From: Hyphomicrobiales bacterium
GTDB lineage: Bacteria > Pseudomonadota > Alphaproteobacteria > Rhizobiales > Rhizobiaceae
DNA length: 44,328 nucleotides
Assembly: GCA_011087605.1 (NCBI GenBank)
Contig: JAALLE010000025.1
Coordinates: forward strand, 1-44,328
Reading direction: 5' to 3'
Shown: positions 1 to 10,517 of the stretch, piece by piece
How positions within the stretch are numbered: the first letter of the stretch is position 1
How the letters are laid out: every line of letters starts with the position of its first letter
Made by a program: the position numbers and the translations under genes
Notes under the pieces: generated by a model
The model's input: only the letters and a program-made list of their open reading frames with translations
The model's database searches: none
Told to the model about the DNA's origin: nothing

Positions 1-33
1 ATCAAATTGTCGCACCTAATGGCAGCAGAAATA

Positions 34-53
34 GGGTAGCTGAGTAGTTACGA
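34..53 (-). repeat. 20-bp inverted copy of a sequence also at the far end of the window
   Basis: The reverse complement of this stretch reads TCGTAACTACTCAGCTACCC. The same 20 bases, with one mismatch at position 11, occur on the plus strand at 44276-44295. Similarity beyond the core is weak. I did not find a third copy inside the window. It looks like a dispersed repeat or the edge of one; I do not recognise the family. Confidence 0.6.
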
Positions 54-91
54 TTATTCATCGAATTCATAAGTGGCACTTCCCAATCATC

Positions 92-1051
92 TCATTTGCT
101 GCGGCCCGGCAGACCAATCAACCTTGCCAGGTCTGAACGCCATGCACCTTTTGACTGGATGGTGGCTTGTGCCGCCTTTATGCCGATTTCAACAGCCTTG
201 ACCAGAGGAACACCACACATCAGACCGTAAAGAGACGCACCGACGAGCGCATCACCTGCACCCGTCACATCTGCCACATGTTTAACCGGCCTGACCTTGA
301 GCATATGAACTTCGCCATACTCGACCACGGCGACGTCATCTGTACCGTCGGTGATGACCGCCGATACAACCCCGGTTTCGGCCAATGCTTGTGCAAGTGT
401 ATCATTGCTGGCGGATTTTGTTGTTTCGTCGTCAAACCCGCAAAGCGCGCCAGCCTCCACGCGATTTGTGAAAACCAGATCGAGTTGATCAGCAAATGCT
501 TTCAACCGGGGAGCCTTGGCTTTTGAAACGGTCAGGCCGATTTTTTTTGCCGACCCGCTTTTCTGTAACAGTTTACTCAACTCCCGTGGTGGCAGGTTTG
601 TATCGACACATATCCAGCCTTCGGCAGTCAGTGATTCGGTGCGACCAACAGCAAGTTGCGCGGAAAAACCGTCGAATATGGCCATATCAGCCAGCCCGAT
701 CAACAGCGATCCATCAGGCTCAATCACGCAGGTATATGTGCCGGTATTGGCACGGGTGGGTCCATCGACATATGCATCGACACCTCGCGCCTTCAATTCG
801 GCACGCAACCCAAGGCCCGCTGAGTCTTGGGCTACCAGGGACACCAATTCCGGCTTGACCCCCAAGGCTGCGACAACGCTGGCAACATTGAGCGCAGTGC
901 CACCGGGTGTTTCGTCAAATCGACCCGGATTTGAGCATCCCATCGCCGATGGCGCGTCCAACCAGCCGGTTCTGTCGATGTTGGCTGCCCCTGATAATAC
1001 CAGTCTGCAGGATGGAATATGCTTTAGAAAATTCTGGGGGATGACGCTCAT
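92..1051 (-). CDS. PfkB-family carbohydrate or nucleoside kinase (pseudouridine-kinase-like)
   Basis: This is an ATP-dependent ribokinase-fold kinase that phosphorylates a sugar or nucleoside in the cytoplasm. Visible family features are the N-terminal glycine-rich PGGTALNVA segment and the C-terminal VTGAGDALVGA motif (GAGD at about residues 264-267), whose Asp is the catalytic base of the PfkB family. The chosen ATG at 1051 gives 319 aa, normal for the family; an ATG at 1117 would add 22 residues, and neither start has a strong ribosome binding site. It is transcribed away from recA. The overall look is closer to PsuK-type kinases than to fructokinase, but the partner glycosidase gene psuG is not in the window, so the substrate is an inference. 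The 91 bases beyond its stop hold no other gene. Confidence 0.8.
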   Translation of the reverse strand: MSVIPQNFLKHIPSCRLVLSGAANIDRTGWLDAPSAMGCSNPGRFDETPGGTALNVASVVAALGVKPELVSLVAQDSAGLGLRAELKARGVDAYVDGPTRANTGTYTCVIEPDGSLLIGLADMAIFDGFSAQLAVGRTESLTAEGWICVDTNLPPRELSKLLQKSGSAKKIGLTVSKAKAPRLKAFADQLDLVFTNRVEAGALCGFDDETTKSASNDTLAQALAETGVVSAVITDGTDDVAVVEYGEVHMLKVRPVKHVADVTGAGDALVGASLYGLMCGVPLVKAVEIGIKAAQATIQSKGAWRSDLARLIGLPGRSK

Positions 1052-1176
1052 ATGTCTGTTGGTTTCCGAACCGTTTGCACAGTCTGTCATCATACAACCG
1101 AATCGAAACAAATGCATCGGTGGAAATGCCCGATTGGGTTACTTTTATCGATCAGATCGCAAACAAAAGCAAACGA

Positions 1177-1259
1177 GAACAAAGAAAGAATATATATCGA
1201 ATAACTGTTTTTATTCAGATAGTAAGAAGGCTCTTTACAAAAGAGAACAAAATGTGTAC
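1177..1259 (+). promoter_or_regulatory. candidate LexA (SOS) sites and promoter of recA
   Basis: The alphaproteobacterial LexA box is GAAC-N7-GAAC. Two near matches lie upstream of recA: GAAC-AAAGAAA-GAAT at 1177-1191 and GAAC-AAAATGT-GTAC at 1245-1259, each with one mismatch. The second sits between a possible -35 (TTTACA, 1234-1239) and -10 (TACATC, 1257-1262) with a 17-bp spacer, where bound LexA would block transcription. The first closely resembles the perfect box at 12491. Which one works is not decided by sequence alone. Confidence 0.45.
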
Positions 1260-1309
1260 ATCTGAAGAAATTGCAACACCACCCGACCCGTGGAATAAGG
1301 ACAAACAAG

Positions 1310-2413
1310 ATGGCTGCACCCAAACTGAAAGTTGTTGAGGACAATAACGTGGACAAATCAAAAGCACTGGAAGCAGCTCTTGGACAGATTGAGCGGGCTT
1401 TTGGCAAGGGTTCAATCATGCGGCTTGGCGCGAATGAGCAGGCAGTCGAAATTGAAACGATCCCGACAGGTTGTCTCGGCCTTGACATTGCCCTGGGTGT
1501 GGGCGGTTTGCCGCGGGGACGCATTGTTGAAATTTATGGCCCTGAATCGTCCGGGAAAACAACATTGGCGCTGCACACCGTAGCTGAAGCACAAAAGGCT
1601 GGCGGTATTTGTGCCTTCGTTGATGCCGAACATGCTCTGGATCCGGTCTATGCCAAAAAGCTCGGTGTTGATCTGGAAAACCTGTTGATCTCACAGCCTG
1701 ATACGGGGGAGCAGGCTTTGGAGATTACCGATACTCTGGTGCGGTCTGGAGCCTGTGACGTTCTGGTGGTCGATTCTGTGGCGGCGCTGACCCCACGGGC
1801 CGAAATCGAAGGCGAAATGGGGGCATCGCTTCCCGGCTTGCAGGCTCGGCTGATGAGCCAGGCACTGCGGAAACTGACAGCATCGATTTCCAAATCCAAT
1901 ACGATGGTTATTTTCATCAATCAGATTCGCATGAAGATTGGTGTGATGTTCGGTTCACCCGAAACCACAACTGGTGGCAATGCCTTGAAATTCTATTCCT
2001 CTGTTCGCCTCGACATTCGCCGTATCGGCGCCATCAAGGATAGAGACGATGTGATCGGCAACCAGACCCGCATCAAGGTCGTCAAGAACAAACTGGCGCC
2101 TCCCTTTAAGCAGGTTGAATTCGACATCATGTATGGCGAGGGTGTTTCCCGCACCGGCGAATTGATCGATTTGGGGGTCACTGCGGGGATTGTTGAAAAA
2201 TCCGGAGCCTGGTTTTCCTATGACAGTGTCAGACTGGGTCAGGGGCGTGAAAATGCCAAAAACTTCCTGAAAGAAAACCCGGAAATCGCCCAGACAATCG
2301 AAACGTCCATTCGTCAAAACGCCGGACTGATTGGTGAAAAATTGTTGGATGAGCCTACAGATAAGGACGAAGAGGGGTCTGACCCGGAACTCGACAGCGG
2401 CCTGACCGGTTAA
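1310..2413 (+). CDS. recA: recombinase RecA
   Basis: RecA forms the filament on single-stranded DNA that drives homologous recombination, and it triggers LexA self-cleavage in the SOS response. The 367-aa product has Walker [10 protein letters not shown] at residues 77-85, the VFINQIR-like core strand, DNA-binding loop L2 around [14 protein letters not shown], and an acidic C-terminal tail (EPTDKDEEG). The ATG at 1310 is chosen because AAGGA lies just upstream and the protein then begins in the usual way; an upstream in-frame TTG at 1271 would add 13 unrelated residues. The gene ends before a strong intrinsic terminator, so it is probably monocistronic. Two imperfect LexA boxes lie upstream. 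Confidence 0.98.
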   Translation: MAAPKLKVVEDNNVDKSKALEAALGQIERAFGKGSIMRLGANEQAVEIETIPTGCLGLDIALGVGGLPRGRIVEIYGPESSGKTTLALHTVAEAQKAGGICAFVDAEHALDPVYAKKLGVDLENLLISQPDTGEQALEITDTLVRSGACDVLVVDSVAALTPRAEIEGEMGASLPGLQARLMSQALRKLTASISKSNTMVIFINQIRMKIGVMFGSPETTTGGNALKFYSSVRLDIRRIGAIKDRDDVIGNQTRIKVVKNKLAPPFKQVEFDIMYGEGVSRTGELIDLGVTAGIVEKSGAWFSYDSVRLGQGRENAKNFLKENPEIAQTIETSIRQNAGLIGEKLLDEPTDKDEEGSDPELDSGLTG

Positions 2414-2498
2414 TCGTTGGACCGGGTGATCGAGCCGGATCTGATGCCGGCGATATGCGATCCGGTAATGGTTCGACGCTGAAACTAAAAATATCCAG

Positions 2499-2536
2499 AA
2501 AAGAGACTTTTCAGAATTCTGAAAGGTCTCTTTTTG
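2499..2536 (+). terminator. intrinsic terminator of recA
   Basis: The arms AAAAGAGACTTTTCAGAA and TTCTGAAAGGTCTCTTTTT pair almost perfectly over 18 bp with a single G-T wobble and run into a T tract. It sits 86 bases after the recA stop. Confidence 0.9.
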
Positions 2537-2675
2537 CATTTTGGGGTGGTGATATTTACCGATCTTTACAGTTGAACTGCATTGGCTGTTGAATTTCCCG
2601 ACCGAAACTGGTCAAAGCCTATCCGCAAGACGCTATTTCAACAGACAAGAACAAAAGACAAGGAACCAGCCAGCC

Positions 2676-5354
2676 ATGAGCGGTGTCAACGAAATCCGAT
2701 CCACCTTCCTCTCCTATTTTGAGAAGAATGGTCACGCGGCCGTCGCATCCTCCCCTCTGGTTCCGCGCAATGATCCAACATTGATGTTTACCGCTGCCGG
2801 TATGGTTCAGTTCAAAAACCTGTTCACCGGCCTGGAAACCCGCGACTACACCCGGGCTGCGACGTCACAAAAATGCGTGCGCGCCGGGGGCAAGCACAAC
2901 GATCTGGACAATGTTGGTTATACGGCGCGACATCACACATTCTTTGAGATGCTCGGCAATTTTTCCTTTGGAGATTATTTCAAGGAAACCGCCATTGAAC
3001 TGGCCTGGAACTTGTTGACCAAGGAATACGGCCTTGATGCAGCCAAGCTGATCGTGACAGTCTATCACACAGACGATGAAGCCTTTGATCTTTGGAAGAA
3101 GATTGCCGGGCTGTCTGACGATCGCATCATCCGCATTGCCACACACGATAATTTCTGGGCCATGGGTGATACCGGCCCTTGCGGACCATGTTCTGAAATA
3201 TTCTATGGCCACGGCGACCACATTTTTGGTGGACCGCCGGGTAGTCCCGATGAAGATGGTGACCGTTTCGTCGAAATCTGGAACCTGGTTTTCATGCAGT
3301 TTGAACAGGTCACGCTGGACGAGCGCATCGACTTGCCCAAACCGTCGATTGATACCGGCATGGGTCTGGAACGCATCGCCGCAGTATTGCAGGGCACCCA
3401 CGACAATTATGAAATCGATCTTTTCCAGGCGCTCATTCGCGCCAGTGAAGAAGCACTTGGTGTCGGTTCAAACGATCAGACGGGTCCCAGCCACAGGGTC
3501 ATCGCTGACCATCTCAGAGCCGCTGGATTTTTGATCGCTGATGGTGTTCTCCCATCAAATGAGGGCAGGGGCTATGTGTTGCGCCGCATTATGCGCCGCG
3601 CCATGCGTCATGCCAGTCTGCTTGGTGCTCAAGAACCGCTTTTGTGGAAACTCGTGCCAGCGCTGACGGGTCAGATGGGGGCAGCATATCCGGAACTGGG
3701 CCGCAGCGAACCACTGATCGTCGAAACCCTGAAATTGGAAGAAACCCGTTTCCGAAAAACGCTGTCGCGCGGTCTGGACCTGCTCGATACCGCGTCAAAG
3801 GACCTGAATGCCGGAGACAGTCTTGATGGCAAAACCGCATTCAGACTTTACGACACATATGGGTTCCCGCTCGATTTGACCCAGGATGCCCTGCGCCGCC
3901 GTGACATTGATGTTGATCTCGACAGCTACAACGCCGCAATGGAAGCCCAGAAGGAGGAAGCGCGGGCTTCCTGGAAAGGCGCCGGGGGTACGGCAGACGA
4001 AGCCATCTGGTTCAAGCTGCGCGAGCAGGTGGGAGCGACAGAGTTTCTGGGCTACGAAACCGAGCATGCAGAAGGTGCTGTGGTTGCCCTTGTAAGTGAT
4101 GGCATGGAAATTCAGTCTGCAAATTCTGGAGACGCCATTTCGATCATTTTGAATCAGACCCCGTTTTATGGAGAGTCCGGTGGTCAGATGGGCGATTCAG
4201 GTGAATTGCGCATTGGAGACGCCATTGTCGATATCTCGGACGTTCAGAAAAAAAGTGACGGCCTGTTTATTCACCATGGCACGGTTCGCAAAGGCGAAAT
4301 CAAGGTTGGAGATGGCGCGCAATTAATCGTCGACCATGACCGCCGCACAAATCTGCGCTCCAACCATTCTGCCACCCATCTTGTGCACGAAGCCTTACGT
4401 CAGGTGCTGGGAGATCATGTTGCCCAAAAGGGTTCACTGGTGGCGCCCGAACGACTTCGCTTTGACTTTGCCCATCCAAAGCCAGTCGCCGCAGAAGAAA
4501 TGCAGCGAGTCGATGCTTTGGCCAATGACTACGTGCTTCAAAATGGCCCTGTGACCACAACTTTGATGGCGGTTGATGATGCCATTGAATTGGGTGCTCA
4601 GGCTCAGTTTGGAGAGAAATACGGCGATGAAGTGCGCGTGGTTTCCATGGGCACAGATGAAGGCGGCAAACCCTGGTCGCTTGAACTCTGCGGAGGCACC
4701 CATGTTCGCAATACTGGCGACATTGGGCTTGTCACAATACTCGGCGAGAGCGCCGTGTCATCAGGTGTTCGTCGTGTTGAAGCGTTGACCGGAACGGCCG
4801 CAAGAGCACATTTACAGGCGCAGGATGCCAAGTTGCGCGAAGCTGCTGCCGTGTTGAAGTCTTCGCCGGCTGATGTACCAAATCGCGTATCTGCCCTGTT
4901 GGACGAGCGCAAGAAATTGGAACGCGAACTCACCGAGGCCAAGAAACGCCTCGCAATGGGCGGCGGTGGCAGCGGCGGCGGCGCGGCCGCGGGAGGTAAT
5001 GCGTCAGATGACACTGCGACCAAAGTAATTGGAGATATTTCATTTGCCGGCCGGATTGTCGAGGGCGTGTCCCCGCGCGATCTGAAAGGATTGGTCGATG
5101 AAGAAAAGGCCCGCATCGGATCAGGTGTGATTGCCATTGCAGCAAATTCAGAAGATGGCAAGGCAGCAGTAGTGGTTGGTGTCACCGATGATCTCAAGGA
5201 TCGATTTGACGCCGTACACCTGGTTCGAATTGCGTCCGCTGCCGTCGGCGGCAAGGGCGGTGGCGGTCGCCCGGACATGGCTCAGGCTGGAGGTCCGGAC
5301 GGTGAAAAATGCGGCGATGCCTTGGCTGCAATTGAATCCGAATTGGCCGGTTGA
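2676..5354 (+). CDS. alaS: alanine--tRNA ligase
   Basis: This is a class II synthetase that charges tRNA-Ala and hydrolyses mischarged Ser- and Gly-tRNA-Ala. The 892-aa protein has the full architecture: N-terminal catalytic core ([13 protein letters not shown] and [17 protein letters not shown]), an editing domain with the zinc ligands HSATH at about 563-567 and CGGTH at about 672-676, and the C-terminal DHHA1/C-Ala domain. A linker of almost pure Gly with Ser and Ala (about residues 760-775) separates editing and C-Ala domains. The ATG at 2676 has AAGGA at 2660-2664 and gives the standard N-terminus; the longer frame from 2589 adds 29 residues with no family match. Gene order recA-alaS-icd is typical of rhizobial genomes. 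It converges with icd. Confidence 0.98.
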   Translation: MSGVNEIRSTFLSYFEKNGHAAVASSPLVPRNDPTLMFTAAGMVQFKNLFTGLETRDYTRAATSQKCVRAGGKHNDLDNVGYTARHHTFFEMLGNFSFGDYFKETAIELAWNLLTKEYGLDAAKLIVTVYHTDDEAFDLWKKIAGLSDDRIIRIATHDNFWAMGDTGPCGPCSEIFYGHGDHIFGGPPGSPDEDGDRFVEIWNLVFMQFEQVTLDERIDLPKPSIDTGMGLERIAAVLQGTHDNYEIDLFQALIRASEEALGVGSNDQTGPSHRVIADHLRAAGFLIADGVLPSNEGRGYVLRRIMRRAMRHASLLGAQEPLLWKLVPALTGQMGAAYPELGRSEPLIVETLKLEETRFRKTLSRGLDLLDTASKDLNAGDSLDGKTAFRLYDTYGFPLDLTQDALRRRDIDVDLDSYNAAMEAQKEEARASWKGAGGTADEAIWFKLREQVGATEFLGYETEHAEGAVVALVSDGMEIQSANSGDAISIILNQTPFYGESGGQMGDSGELRIGDAIVDISDVQKKSDGLFIHHGTVRKGEIKVGDGAQLIVDHDRRTNLRSNHSATHLVHEALRQVLGDHVAQKGSLVAPERLRFDFAHPKPVAAEEMQRVDALANDYVLQNGPVTTTLMAVDDAIELGAQAQFGEKYGDEVRVVSMGTDEGGKPWSLELCGGTHVRNTGDIGLVTILGESAVSSGVRRVEALTGTAARAHLQAQDAKLREAAAVLKSSPADVPNRVSALLDERKKLERELTEAKKRLAMGGGGSGGGAAAGGNASDDTATKVIGDISFAGRIVEGVSPRDLKGLVDEEKARIGSGVIAIAANSEDGKAAVVVGVTDDLKDRFDAVHLVRIASAAVGGKGGGGRPDMAQAGGPDGEKCGDALAAIESELAG

Positions 5355-5360
5355 TCAACA

Positions 5361-5392
5361 AAAAAGGCCCGCTCGAACGTGTCGTGCGGACC
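5361..5392 (-). terminator. first intrinsic terminator of icd
   Basis: Read on the minus strand, GGTCCGC pairs with GCGGGCC (one wobble pair) and is followed by six T residues. It lies just downstream of a second hairpin, giving tandem terminators behind icd that also insulate it from convergent alaS. Confidence 0.65.
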
Positions 5393-5404
5393 CATCACGT
5401 AAAA

Positions 5405-5435
5405 CGCCCGGTTCAATAGAAAGTCAAACCGGGCG
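5405..5435 (-). terminator. second intrinsic terminator of icd
   Basis: Arms CGCCCGGTT and AACCGGGCG form a perfect 9-bp stem with a 13-base loop. On the minus strand the stem is followed by TTTTACG. It is the hairpin closer to the icd stop codon. Confidence 0.75.
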
Positions 5436-5442
5436 AATTGAT

Positions 5443-6654
5443 TCAGCTCATGGCTTTTTGAAGGTTTTCGTCGACCTGGTCGAGGAAACCTGTTGTTGAC
5501 AGCCAAGGCTGATCAGGTCCGATCAACAGCGCCAGATCTTTGGTCATGTGACCGCTTTCAACAGTGTCGATGCAGACTTTTTCCAGCGTGGCGGCAAATT
5601 TTGCCAATGCGTCATTGTCATCCAGCTTGGCGCGGTGGGCGAGACCACGCGTCCAGGCAAATATCGACGCAATCGAATTTGTTGACGTTTCTTCGCCTTT
5701 TTGATGGGCGCGATAGTGACGAGTGACTGTGCCGTGGGCAGCTTCAGATTCCACCGTGTTGCCGTCCGGTGTCATCAAGACAGAAGTCATCAGACCCAAT
5801 GAACCAAATCCCTGGGCCACAATGTCTGACTGCACGTCGCCATCATAGTTCTTACAGGCCCATACATAACCGCCGGACCATTTCAGAGCTGCCGCAACCA
5901 TGTCGTCGATCAGGCGATGTTCGTACCAGATTTTAGCTTCCTTGAACTTCGCTTCGAACTCGTTTTCGAAGACTTCCTGAAAGATGTCTTTGAACTGACC
6001 GTCATAGGCTTTCAAAATTGTGTTCTTGGTGGACAGATAAACCGGTACGCCACGCTGCAAACCGTAGTTCAGAGAAGCGCGGGCAAAATCCTTGATCGAT
6101 TCATCAAGATTGTACATGCCCATTGCAACGCCGGATGCCGGGGCGTCAAAAATGTCATAGTCCTGAGTGGTGCCATCTTCACCGACAAACTTCATGGTAA
6201 TTTTGCCGGGGCCGGGAAACCGGAAGTCGGTGGCGCGATATTGGTCACCGAACGCGTGACGGCCGACGATAATGGGCTGGGTCCAGCCAGGAACCAAACG
6301 GGGCACATTTTGCATGATGATGGGTTCGCGAAATATCACGCCACCCAAAATGTTGCGGATGGTGCCGTTTGGTGAGCGCCACATTTTCTTCAGACCGAAT
6401 TCCTCGACCCGACCTTCGTCTGGAGTGATGGTCGCACATTTTACACCAGCACCATATTTCTTGATTGCTTCAGCAGAATCAATTGTGATCTGATCGTCTG
6501 TATCATCACGGGCCTGAATTCCCAGATCGTAATATTTCAGATCGATATCGAGGTAAGGATGGATCAGCTTGTCCTTGATGAACTGCCAGATAATGCGAGT
6601 CATTTCATCGCCATCGAGTTCGACAAGTGGGTTTTCAACCTTAATTTTGGTCAT
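5443..6654 (-). CDS. icd: isocitrate dehydrogenase (NADP+)
   Basis: The enzyme converts isocitrate to 2-oxoglutarate and CO2 with NADP+ in the TCA cycle. At 403 aa it has the length of the eukaryote-like type II NADP-IDH found in rhizobia, not the E. coli type I. Visible motifs include [14 protein letters not shown] at the N-terminus, [17 protein letters not shown] near residues 95-110 (substrate-binding loop), [20 protein letters not shown] near 270-290 (metal-binding Asp residues), and the cofactor loop [20 protein letters not shown]. It is transcribed against alaS and followed by tandem terminators. Confidence 0.97.
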   Translation of the reverse strand: MTKIKVENPLVELDGDEMTRIIWQFIKDKLIHPYLDIDLKYYDLGIQARDDTDDQITIDSAEAIKKYGAGVKCATITPDEGRVEEFGLKKMWRSPNGTIRNILGGVIFREPIIMQNVPRLVPGWTQPIIVGRHAFGDQYRATDFRFPGPGKITMKFVGEDGTTQDYDIFDAPASGVAMGMYNLDESIKDFARASLNYGLQRGVPVYLSTKNTILKAYDGQFKDIFQEVFENEFEAKFKEAKIWYEHRLIDDMVAAALKWSGGYVWACKNYDGDVQSDIVAQGFGSLGLMTSVLMTPDGNTVESEAAHGTVTRHYRAHQKGEETSTNSIASIFAWTRGLAHRAKLDDNDALAKFAATLEKVCIDTVESGHMTKDLALLIGPDQPWLSTTGFLDQVDENLQKAMS

Positions 6655-6816
6655 ATTCGGTTCTTTCCAATTCGTGAATAGTCAGCCCATACATCGTTGC
6701 ACGCGCAAATAATGTTCATTTTTGATATGATGGGGGCGTCTATATCACTGTCGTGGCAGAAGGCAAATATCGAAGCTCAAAAACCCATCATTGGTGGATA
6801 GAAATCGTGACCCCTG

Positions 6817-7512
6817 TCAGTTTTTGATCGGAACGAGCTTGGAGCGCGAAAGTTCTGCCAAAACATTGTCGATTTCGGTTTTCGGGATAGGCCAGGCCGT
6901 AACTACCTTTGACTGAAAGGAGGATGTGCGCCAATGGCGGGTCATTGTGACCAGTCCGGATTTATTTCGCAGAGTAACAATTGCTGCAATCTGACCTGTT
7001 GCTCTGTCACGGGAATAATTGCCGCAGGCAACAACCTGAATCAACCGTTGGGGTGTTGCATGCACCTTGAAAGCCTGCATGTTGCTGGGGCTGCATAGCG
7101 CCTTAAATTGTCCGACGACAGTCAACCCATGACGAATAACGCTGGGATTTGATTTTTCGTGCGCGACCACCGTGAACAGGTTGCGCCAGTCGGCCAATTG
7201 TTCATCACCGGGCACCATTGTCATTTTGTAGAGGCCCTTGTTATTGGACGTTTTCATCTTTGTCCGTTCTGCCGGGGCAGGGCCGTTTTCAAAGCTCGAC
7301 CAGACGGGCATCGGGTGAATGAGAACATTTTTGAACAAACGTATGCGACCATTCAAAGAACGATTTACAGTTGAGCCCGGAGATTCTGGCAAAAGGTCGT
7401 TGAGCGTTCCCAGACCCTCCTGGGCGGACGCAGAATAGGGCGCGGCCAGCAGCCCGGCAGAAACAATCAGCAAAGTGCGAAACAGATTTCGCGCGATCAG
7501 GTATTTAAACAA
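6817..7512 (-). CDS. secreted protein of unknown function
   Basis: I do not recognise this 231-aa protein. It starts with a clear Sec signal peptide: Arg/Lys-containing n-region, a hydrophobic core ending LLAAPYSASA, and probable cleavage after residue 30 before QEGLG. The mature part has no further hydrophobic helix, two Cys (in LCSPSN and ACGNYS) that could form a disulfide, and alternating beta-like segments towards the C-terminus (IAAIVTLRNKSGLVTMTRHW). A periplasmic location is therefore likely. It is divergent from the TrmJ-like gene, 63 bp apart, and shares its strand with icd but has a 162-bp gap before it. No enzymatic motif was visible. Confidence 0.7.
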   Translation of the reverse strand: MFKYLIARNLFRTLLIVSAGLLAAPYSASAQEGLGTLNDLLPESPGSTVNRSLNGRIRLFKNVLIHPMPVWSSFENGPAPAERTKMKTSNNKGLYKMTMVPGDEQLADWRNLFTVVAHEKSNPSVIRHGLTVVGQFKALCSPSNMQAFKVHATPQRLIQVVACGNYSRDRATGQIAAIVTLRNKSGLVTMTRHWRTSSFQSKVVTAWPIPKTEIDNVLAELSRSKLVPIKN

Positions 7513-7575
7513 TGGATCATATCAGTCTATAGCGGTGGATATCGCAACCCTATTGCATAACAAATGGAGCATGTC

Positions 7576-8421
7576 ATGGCCGGGACTGATCGTCGCCAAA
7601 AAGTGATCATGGATGGTCCGGTAATAATTCTGGTCAATCCGCAATTGGGTGAAAATATCGGCGCGGCAGCTCGGGCAATGGCCAATTTCGGTCTGCTGGA
7701 ATTACGTTTGGTCGATCCCCGCGATGGATGGCCCAATCCGGTGGCACGCGCTAATGCCGCCAAAGCAGATCACGTCATCGACGGAGTGCAGGTGTTTGAA
7801 ACTGTGGAACAAGCACTGGGCGATCTCAATTTTGTCTACGCAACCACGGCGCGACAAAGAGAAATGCTAAAACCGGTTCGTAGCCCCGGCGAGGCGGCGC
7901 AGTCCCTGCGCGTACGTCACGGTCGAGGTGAAAAGATCGGCATATTATTTGGCCGCGAAAGGTGGGGGCTGGAAAGTGTTGAAGTAGCGCTGGCCGATGA
8001 GATCGTCACCTTCCCGGTAAATCCGGCTTTCGCATCACTTAACATTGCCCAGGCGGTGTTGCTGATGAGCTATGAGTGGATGCGCTCTGGTGAGGCGGAC
8101 TTGCCGATTTCTGAGCCAGCCAGCCTGCCAGCTCGAAAACAGGACCTCTATGGGTTGTTTGAACATCTTGAAGAGGTGCTGGACCGCGAGAATTACTTCA
8201 GGCCGCCGCACAAGCGCGCCACGATGGTGGAAAATCTGCGCAACATTTTTCAAAAGGCAGAATTGTCTCAACAGGAAATCCACGCGCTACGGGGAGTGGT
8301 TGCTACTCTGGAAGGGCGCAAAACCCGCCCGCGTAAAGATCGCCAGCCACCCAAAAACCGACCAACAAAAAAATCCGGAAAATCCAAATCAGCTTCTGAT
8401 GACCCCTCATTGGCCCAGTGA
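7576..8421 (+). CDS. trmJ: TrmJ-family RNA 2'-O-methyltransferase (SPOUT superfamily)
   Basis: This SAM-dependent enzyme family methylates the ribose at position 32 of tRNA anticodon loops. The sequence shows SPOUT motifs: ILVNPQLGENIGAAARAMANFG near the N-terminus, GILFGRERWGLESVEVALAD in the middle, and the knot-forming segment FPVNPAFASLNIAQAVLLMSYEW. The 281-aa length fits. The C-terminus is a basic tail rich in Lys, Arg and Pro. The ATG at 7576 is preferred because GGAG lies 6 bases upstream; an in-frame ATG at 7564 has no such site. It converges on the peroxiredoxin gene with 34 bases between the stops. Assignment to TrmJ over a paralogous SPOUT enzyme is by similarity only. Confidence 0.88.
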   Translation: MAGTDRRQKVIMDGPVIILVNPQLGENIGAAARAMANFGLLELRLVDPRDGWPNPVARANAAKADHVIDGVQVFETVEQALGDLNFVYATTARQREMLKPVRSPGEAAQSLRVRHGRGEKIGILFGRERWGLESVEVALADEIVTFPVNPAFASLNIAQAVLLMSYEWMRSGEADLPISEPASLPARKQDLYGLFEHLEEVLDRENYFRPPHKRATMVENLRNIFQKAELSQQEIHALRGVVATLEGRKTRPRKDRQPPKNRPTKKSGKSKSASDDPSLAQ

Positions 8422-8455
8422 ATTTGTGGCCAGGTCTTTAATAATGTGAGAGCGC

Positions 8456-9031
8456 TTACTGCTGTTGCAGCCAATCCAATACATCTGTTGCGCTTCGGTC
8501 AGGCGGATACACCGGATAAAAAACCTTTTTAATGCGACCATCCACGCAGATCATTGTCAGGCGCTTCATCAATATCGCTTCTTCAACCTGCATGACCGGC
8601 AATTTCAAATCAGACCGCAGCTTGCTTTCGCAATCTGAAAGAAGTGCGAAGGGCAGATGCAGACGTTCTGCAGCTTCCTTTTGATACTCGGTTGATTGAA
8701 CCGATAGTCCAAACACATGGTTGGCACCGGCATCCTGCAGTTCTTTATACAAGTCCCGAAAGGTGCAGGCCTGTGGGGTACAGCCACGCGCGCCAGGGAT
8801 CATGTCCCAGCCCTCCGGCAGGGCAACATCCGGCCTGCCGGTCATCGGATAGGCGAAAATAACAGACGTGCCTTTCAGGCTTCCCAGCTGCACATATGAA
8901 TCGGCAGTGGAAGCCAGGGAAATGTCCGGCAGCGCCATGCCTTCAAGATGCGCCCCACCACCATCGTCCAATGGCGACGGCAGTTGACTCCAATCAACCT
9001 GTTGGAGATTTGCCTGATTTGCATCGGCCAT
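8456..9031 (-). CDS. peroxiredoxin (AhpC/TSA family, PrxQ-like)
   Basis: This is a thiol peroxidase that reduces hydrogen peroxide or alkyl hydroperoxides. The 191-aa protein has a thioredoxin-like fold with the active-site stretch [15 protein letters not shown]; Cys84 and Cys89 have the C-x4-C spacing of PrxQ/BCP peroxidatic and resolving cysteines. The Thr normally three residues before the peroxidatic Cys is Ala here, which I recall as usual for this rhizobial subgroup. The start at 9031 is supported by AGGGGG 7-12 bases upstream; the frame extends to an ATG at 9121 with no ribosome binding site. It is divergent from proS with about 108 bp between starts. Confidence 0.85.
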   Translation of the reverse strand: MADANQANLQQVDWSQLPSPLDDGGGAHLEGMALPDISLASTADSYVQLGSLKGTSVIFAYPMTGRPDVALPEGWDMIPGARGCTPQACTFRDLYKELQDAGANHVFGLSVQSTEYQKEAAERLHLPFALLSDCESKLRSDLKLPVMQVEEAILMKRLTMICVDGRIKKVFYPVYPPDRSATDVLDWLQQQ

Positions 9032-9139
9032 GTTACTGCCCCCTTGTTTTGCAACACCGAATGCGGTTTTAAGTTGCAGGTAAAGTTCCTCGGGCGAATC
9101 CGCCCTCAACGGCATGTCCAATCTGGGCCAAATTCATCC

Positions 9140-10495
9140 ATGTTGCTATCCAAATATTTCATACCGGTGCTGAAAGAGGCACCTCGCGAAGCTGAAATAG
9201 TCTCGCATAAATTGATGCTGCGTGCTGGCATGATCAAACAACAGTCCGCAGGCATCTATTCGTGGTTGCCGCTGGGGCTGAAGGTCATGCGCAAGGTCGA
9301 GCAGATTGTCCGGGAAGAACAGGATCGGGCAGGTGCCGTTGAAATTCTGATGCCAACGATTCAAAGCGCCGATCTGTGGCGCGAAAGTGGTCGTTATGAA
9401 GATTACGGCAAGGAAATGCTACGCATTACCGATCGCCACGAACGCGATATGTTGTTTGGCCCAACCAACGAAGAAATGGTGACGGATATATTCCGAACCC
9501 ATGTCAGAAGTTACAAGGATCTGCCGCTCAACCTGTATCACATTCAGTGGAAATTTCGCGATGAGGTGCGTCCGCGCTTTGGCGTTATGCGCGGTCGTGA
9601 ATTTTTGATGAAAGACGCCTATTCATTCGATCTGGATGAGGCCTCATCTCGGGCGGCCTATTACCGCATGTTCGTATCCTATCTACGCACTTTCGACCGG
9701 TTGGGGGTCAAGGCCATTCCGATGCGGGCAGATACGGGACCAATTGGAGGCGACCTGTCACATGAGTTCCTGATCCTCGCCGACACTGGTGAAAGCGAAG
9801 TTTTCTGTCACGCCGACTATATGAAGCTGGACGTTCCTGGCGCCGGTGTCGACTATGACGATGATGGACTGATTCAGAGCATCGTCGAAGACTGGACAAA
9901 ATCTTATGCCCGCACCGATGAAATGCATGAAGAAGCGCTGTGGAGCAACGTTGATGCTGCCCAGCAGATGAATGCACGAGGCATTGAAGTCGGGCACATC
10001 TTCCACTTCGGCCAGAAGTATTCTGAACCTATGGGAGCCAAGGTAACAGGCCCGGATGGCAAGGACGTTCCTGTTTACATGGGGTCATACGGCATTGGGC
10101 CGAGCCGCGTTGTTGCTGCTTTGATCGAAGCCGGACACGACGACAATGGAATTATCTGGCCAGCTTCCGTTGCCCCATTCGATGTTGGTTTGATTAACCT
10201 GCGGTCTGGAGACGAGCGAACTGACGGTGCTTGTGCAAGTCTCTACGACCAACTGACCAATGCCGGGTTTGATGTTTTGTATGATGACACGGACAGCCGT
10301 GCTGGTGGCAAATTTGCCCTGGCTGATCTGATCGGATTGCCATGGCAACTGATTATCGGCCCGCGCGGGTTGGACAATGGGGAAGTTGAATTGAAGAATC
10401 GCTCTACCGGTGAACGTGAATCCTTGAACAACGAAGCAGCCATCAACAAACTAATGACATGGCAGTCAGAAACAAAGGCGCGCTTTGGTGGCTAA
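9140..10495 (+). CDS. proS: proline--tRNA ligase (short alphaproteobacterial type)
   Basis: This class II synthetase charges tRNA-Pro. At 451 aa it is the short form that lacks the roughly 180-residue editing insertion (INS) of E. coli ProRS, as usual in Alphaproteobacteria. Motifs visible include [32 protein letters not shown] at the N-terminus, motif 2 around [28 protein letters not shown], motif 3 near [17 protein letters not shown], and a C-terminal anticodon-binding domain. The ATG at 9140 gives the family N-terminus ([14 protein letters not shown]); upstream in-frame sequence to 8948 is unrelated. The ribosome binding site is weak. The stop at 10495 lies 22 bases before the chosen lolC start. 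Confidence 0.97.
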   Translation: MLLSKYFIPVLKEAPREAEIVSHKLMLRAGMIKQQSAGIYSWLPLGLKVMRKVEQIVREEQDRAGAVEILMPTIQSADLWRESGRYEDYGKEMLRITDRHERDMLFGPTNEEMVTDIFRTHVRSYKDLPLNLYHIQWKFRDEVRPRFGVMRGREFLMKDAYSFDLDEASSRAAYYRMFVSYLRTFDRLGVKAIPMRADTGPIGGDLSHEFLILADTGESEVFCHADYMKLDVPGAGVDYDDDGLIQSIVEDWTKSYARTDEMHEEALWSNVDAAQQMNARGIEVGHIFHFGQKYSEPMGAKVTGPDGKDVPVYMGSYGIGPSRVVAALIEAGHDDNGIIWPASVAPFDVGLINLRSGDERTDGACASLYDQLTNAGFDVLYDDTDSRAGGKFALADLIGLPWQLIIGPRGLDNGEVELKNRSTGERESLNNEAAINKLMTWQSETKARFGG

Positions 10496-10517
10496 AACAG
10501 ATGATCTCGAGGCTGAT

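Noticed and set aside
5405-5435. Bidirectional terminator also serving alaS
   Set aside because: On the plus strand no T tract follows the hairpin; only the minus-strand reading has one.
9032-9121. Peroxiredoxin starting at ATG 9121
   Set aside because: No ribosome binding site there, whereas ATG 9031 has AGGGGG at proper distance; the longer form also approaches the proS start.
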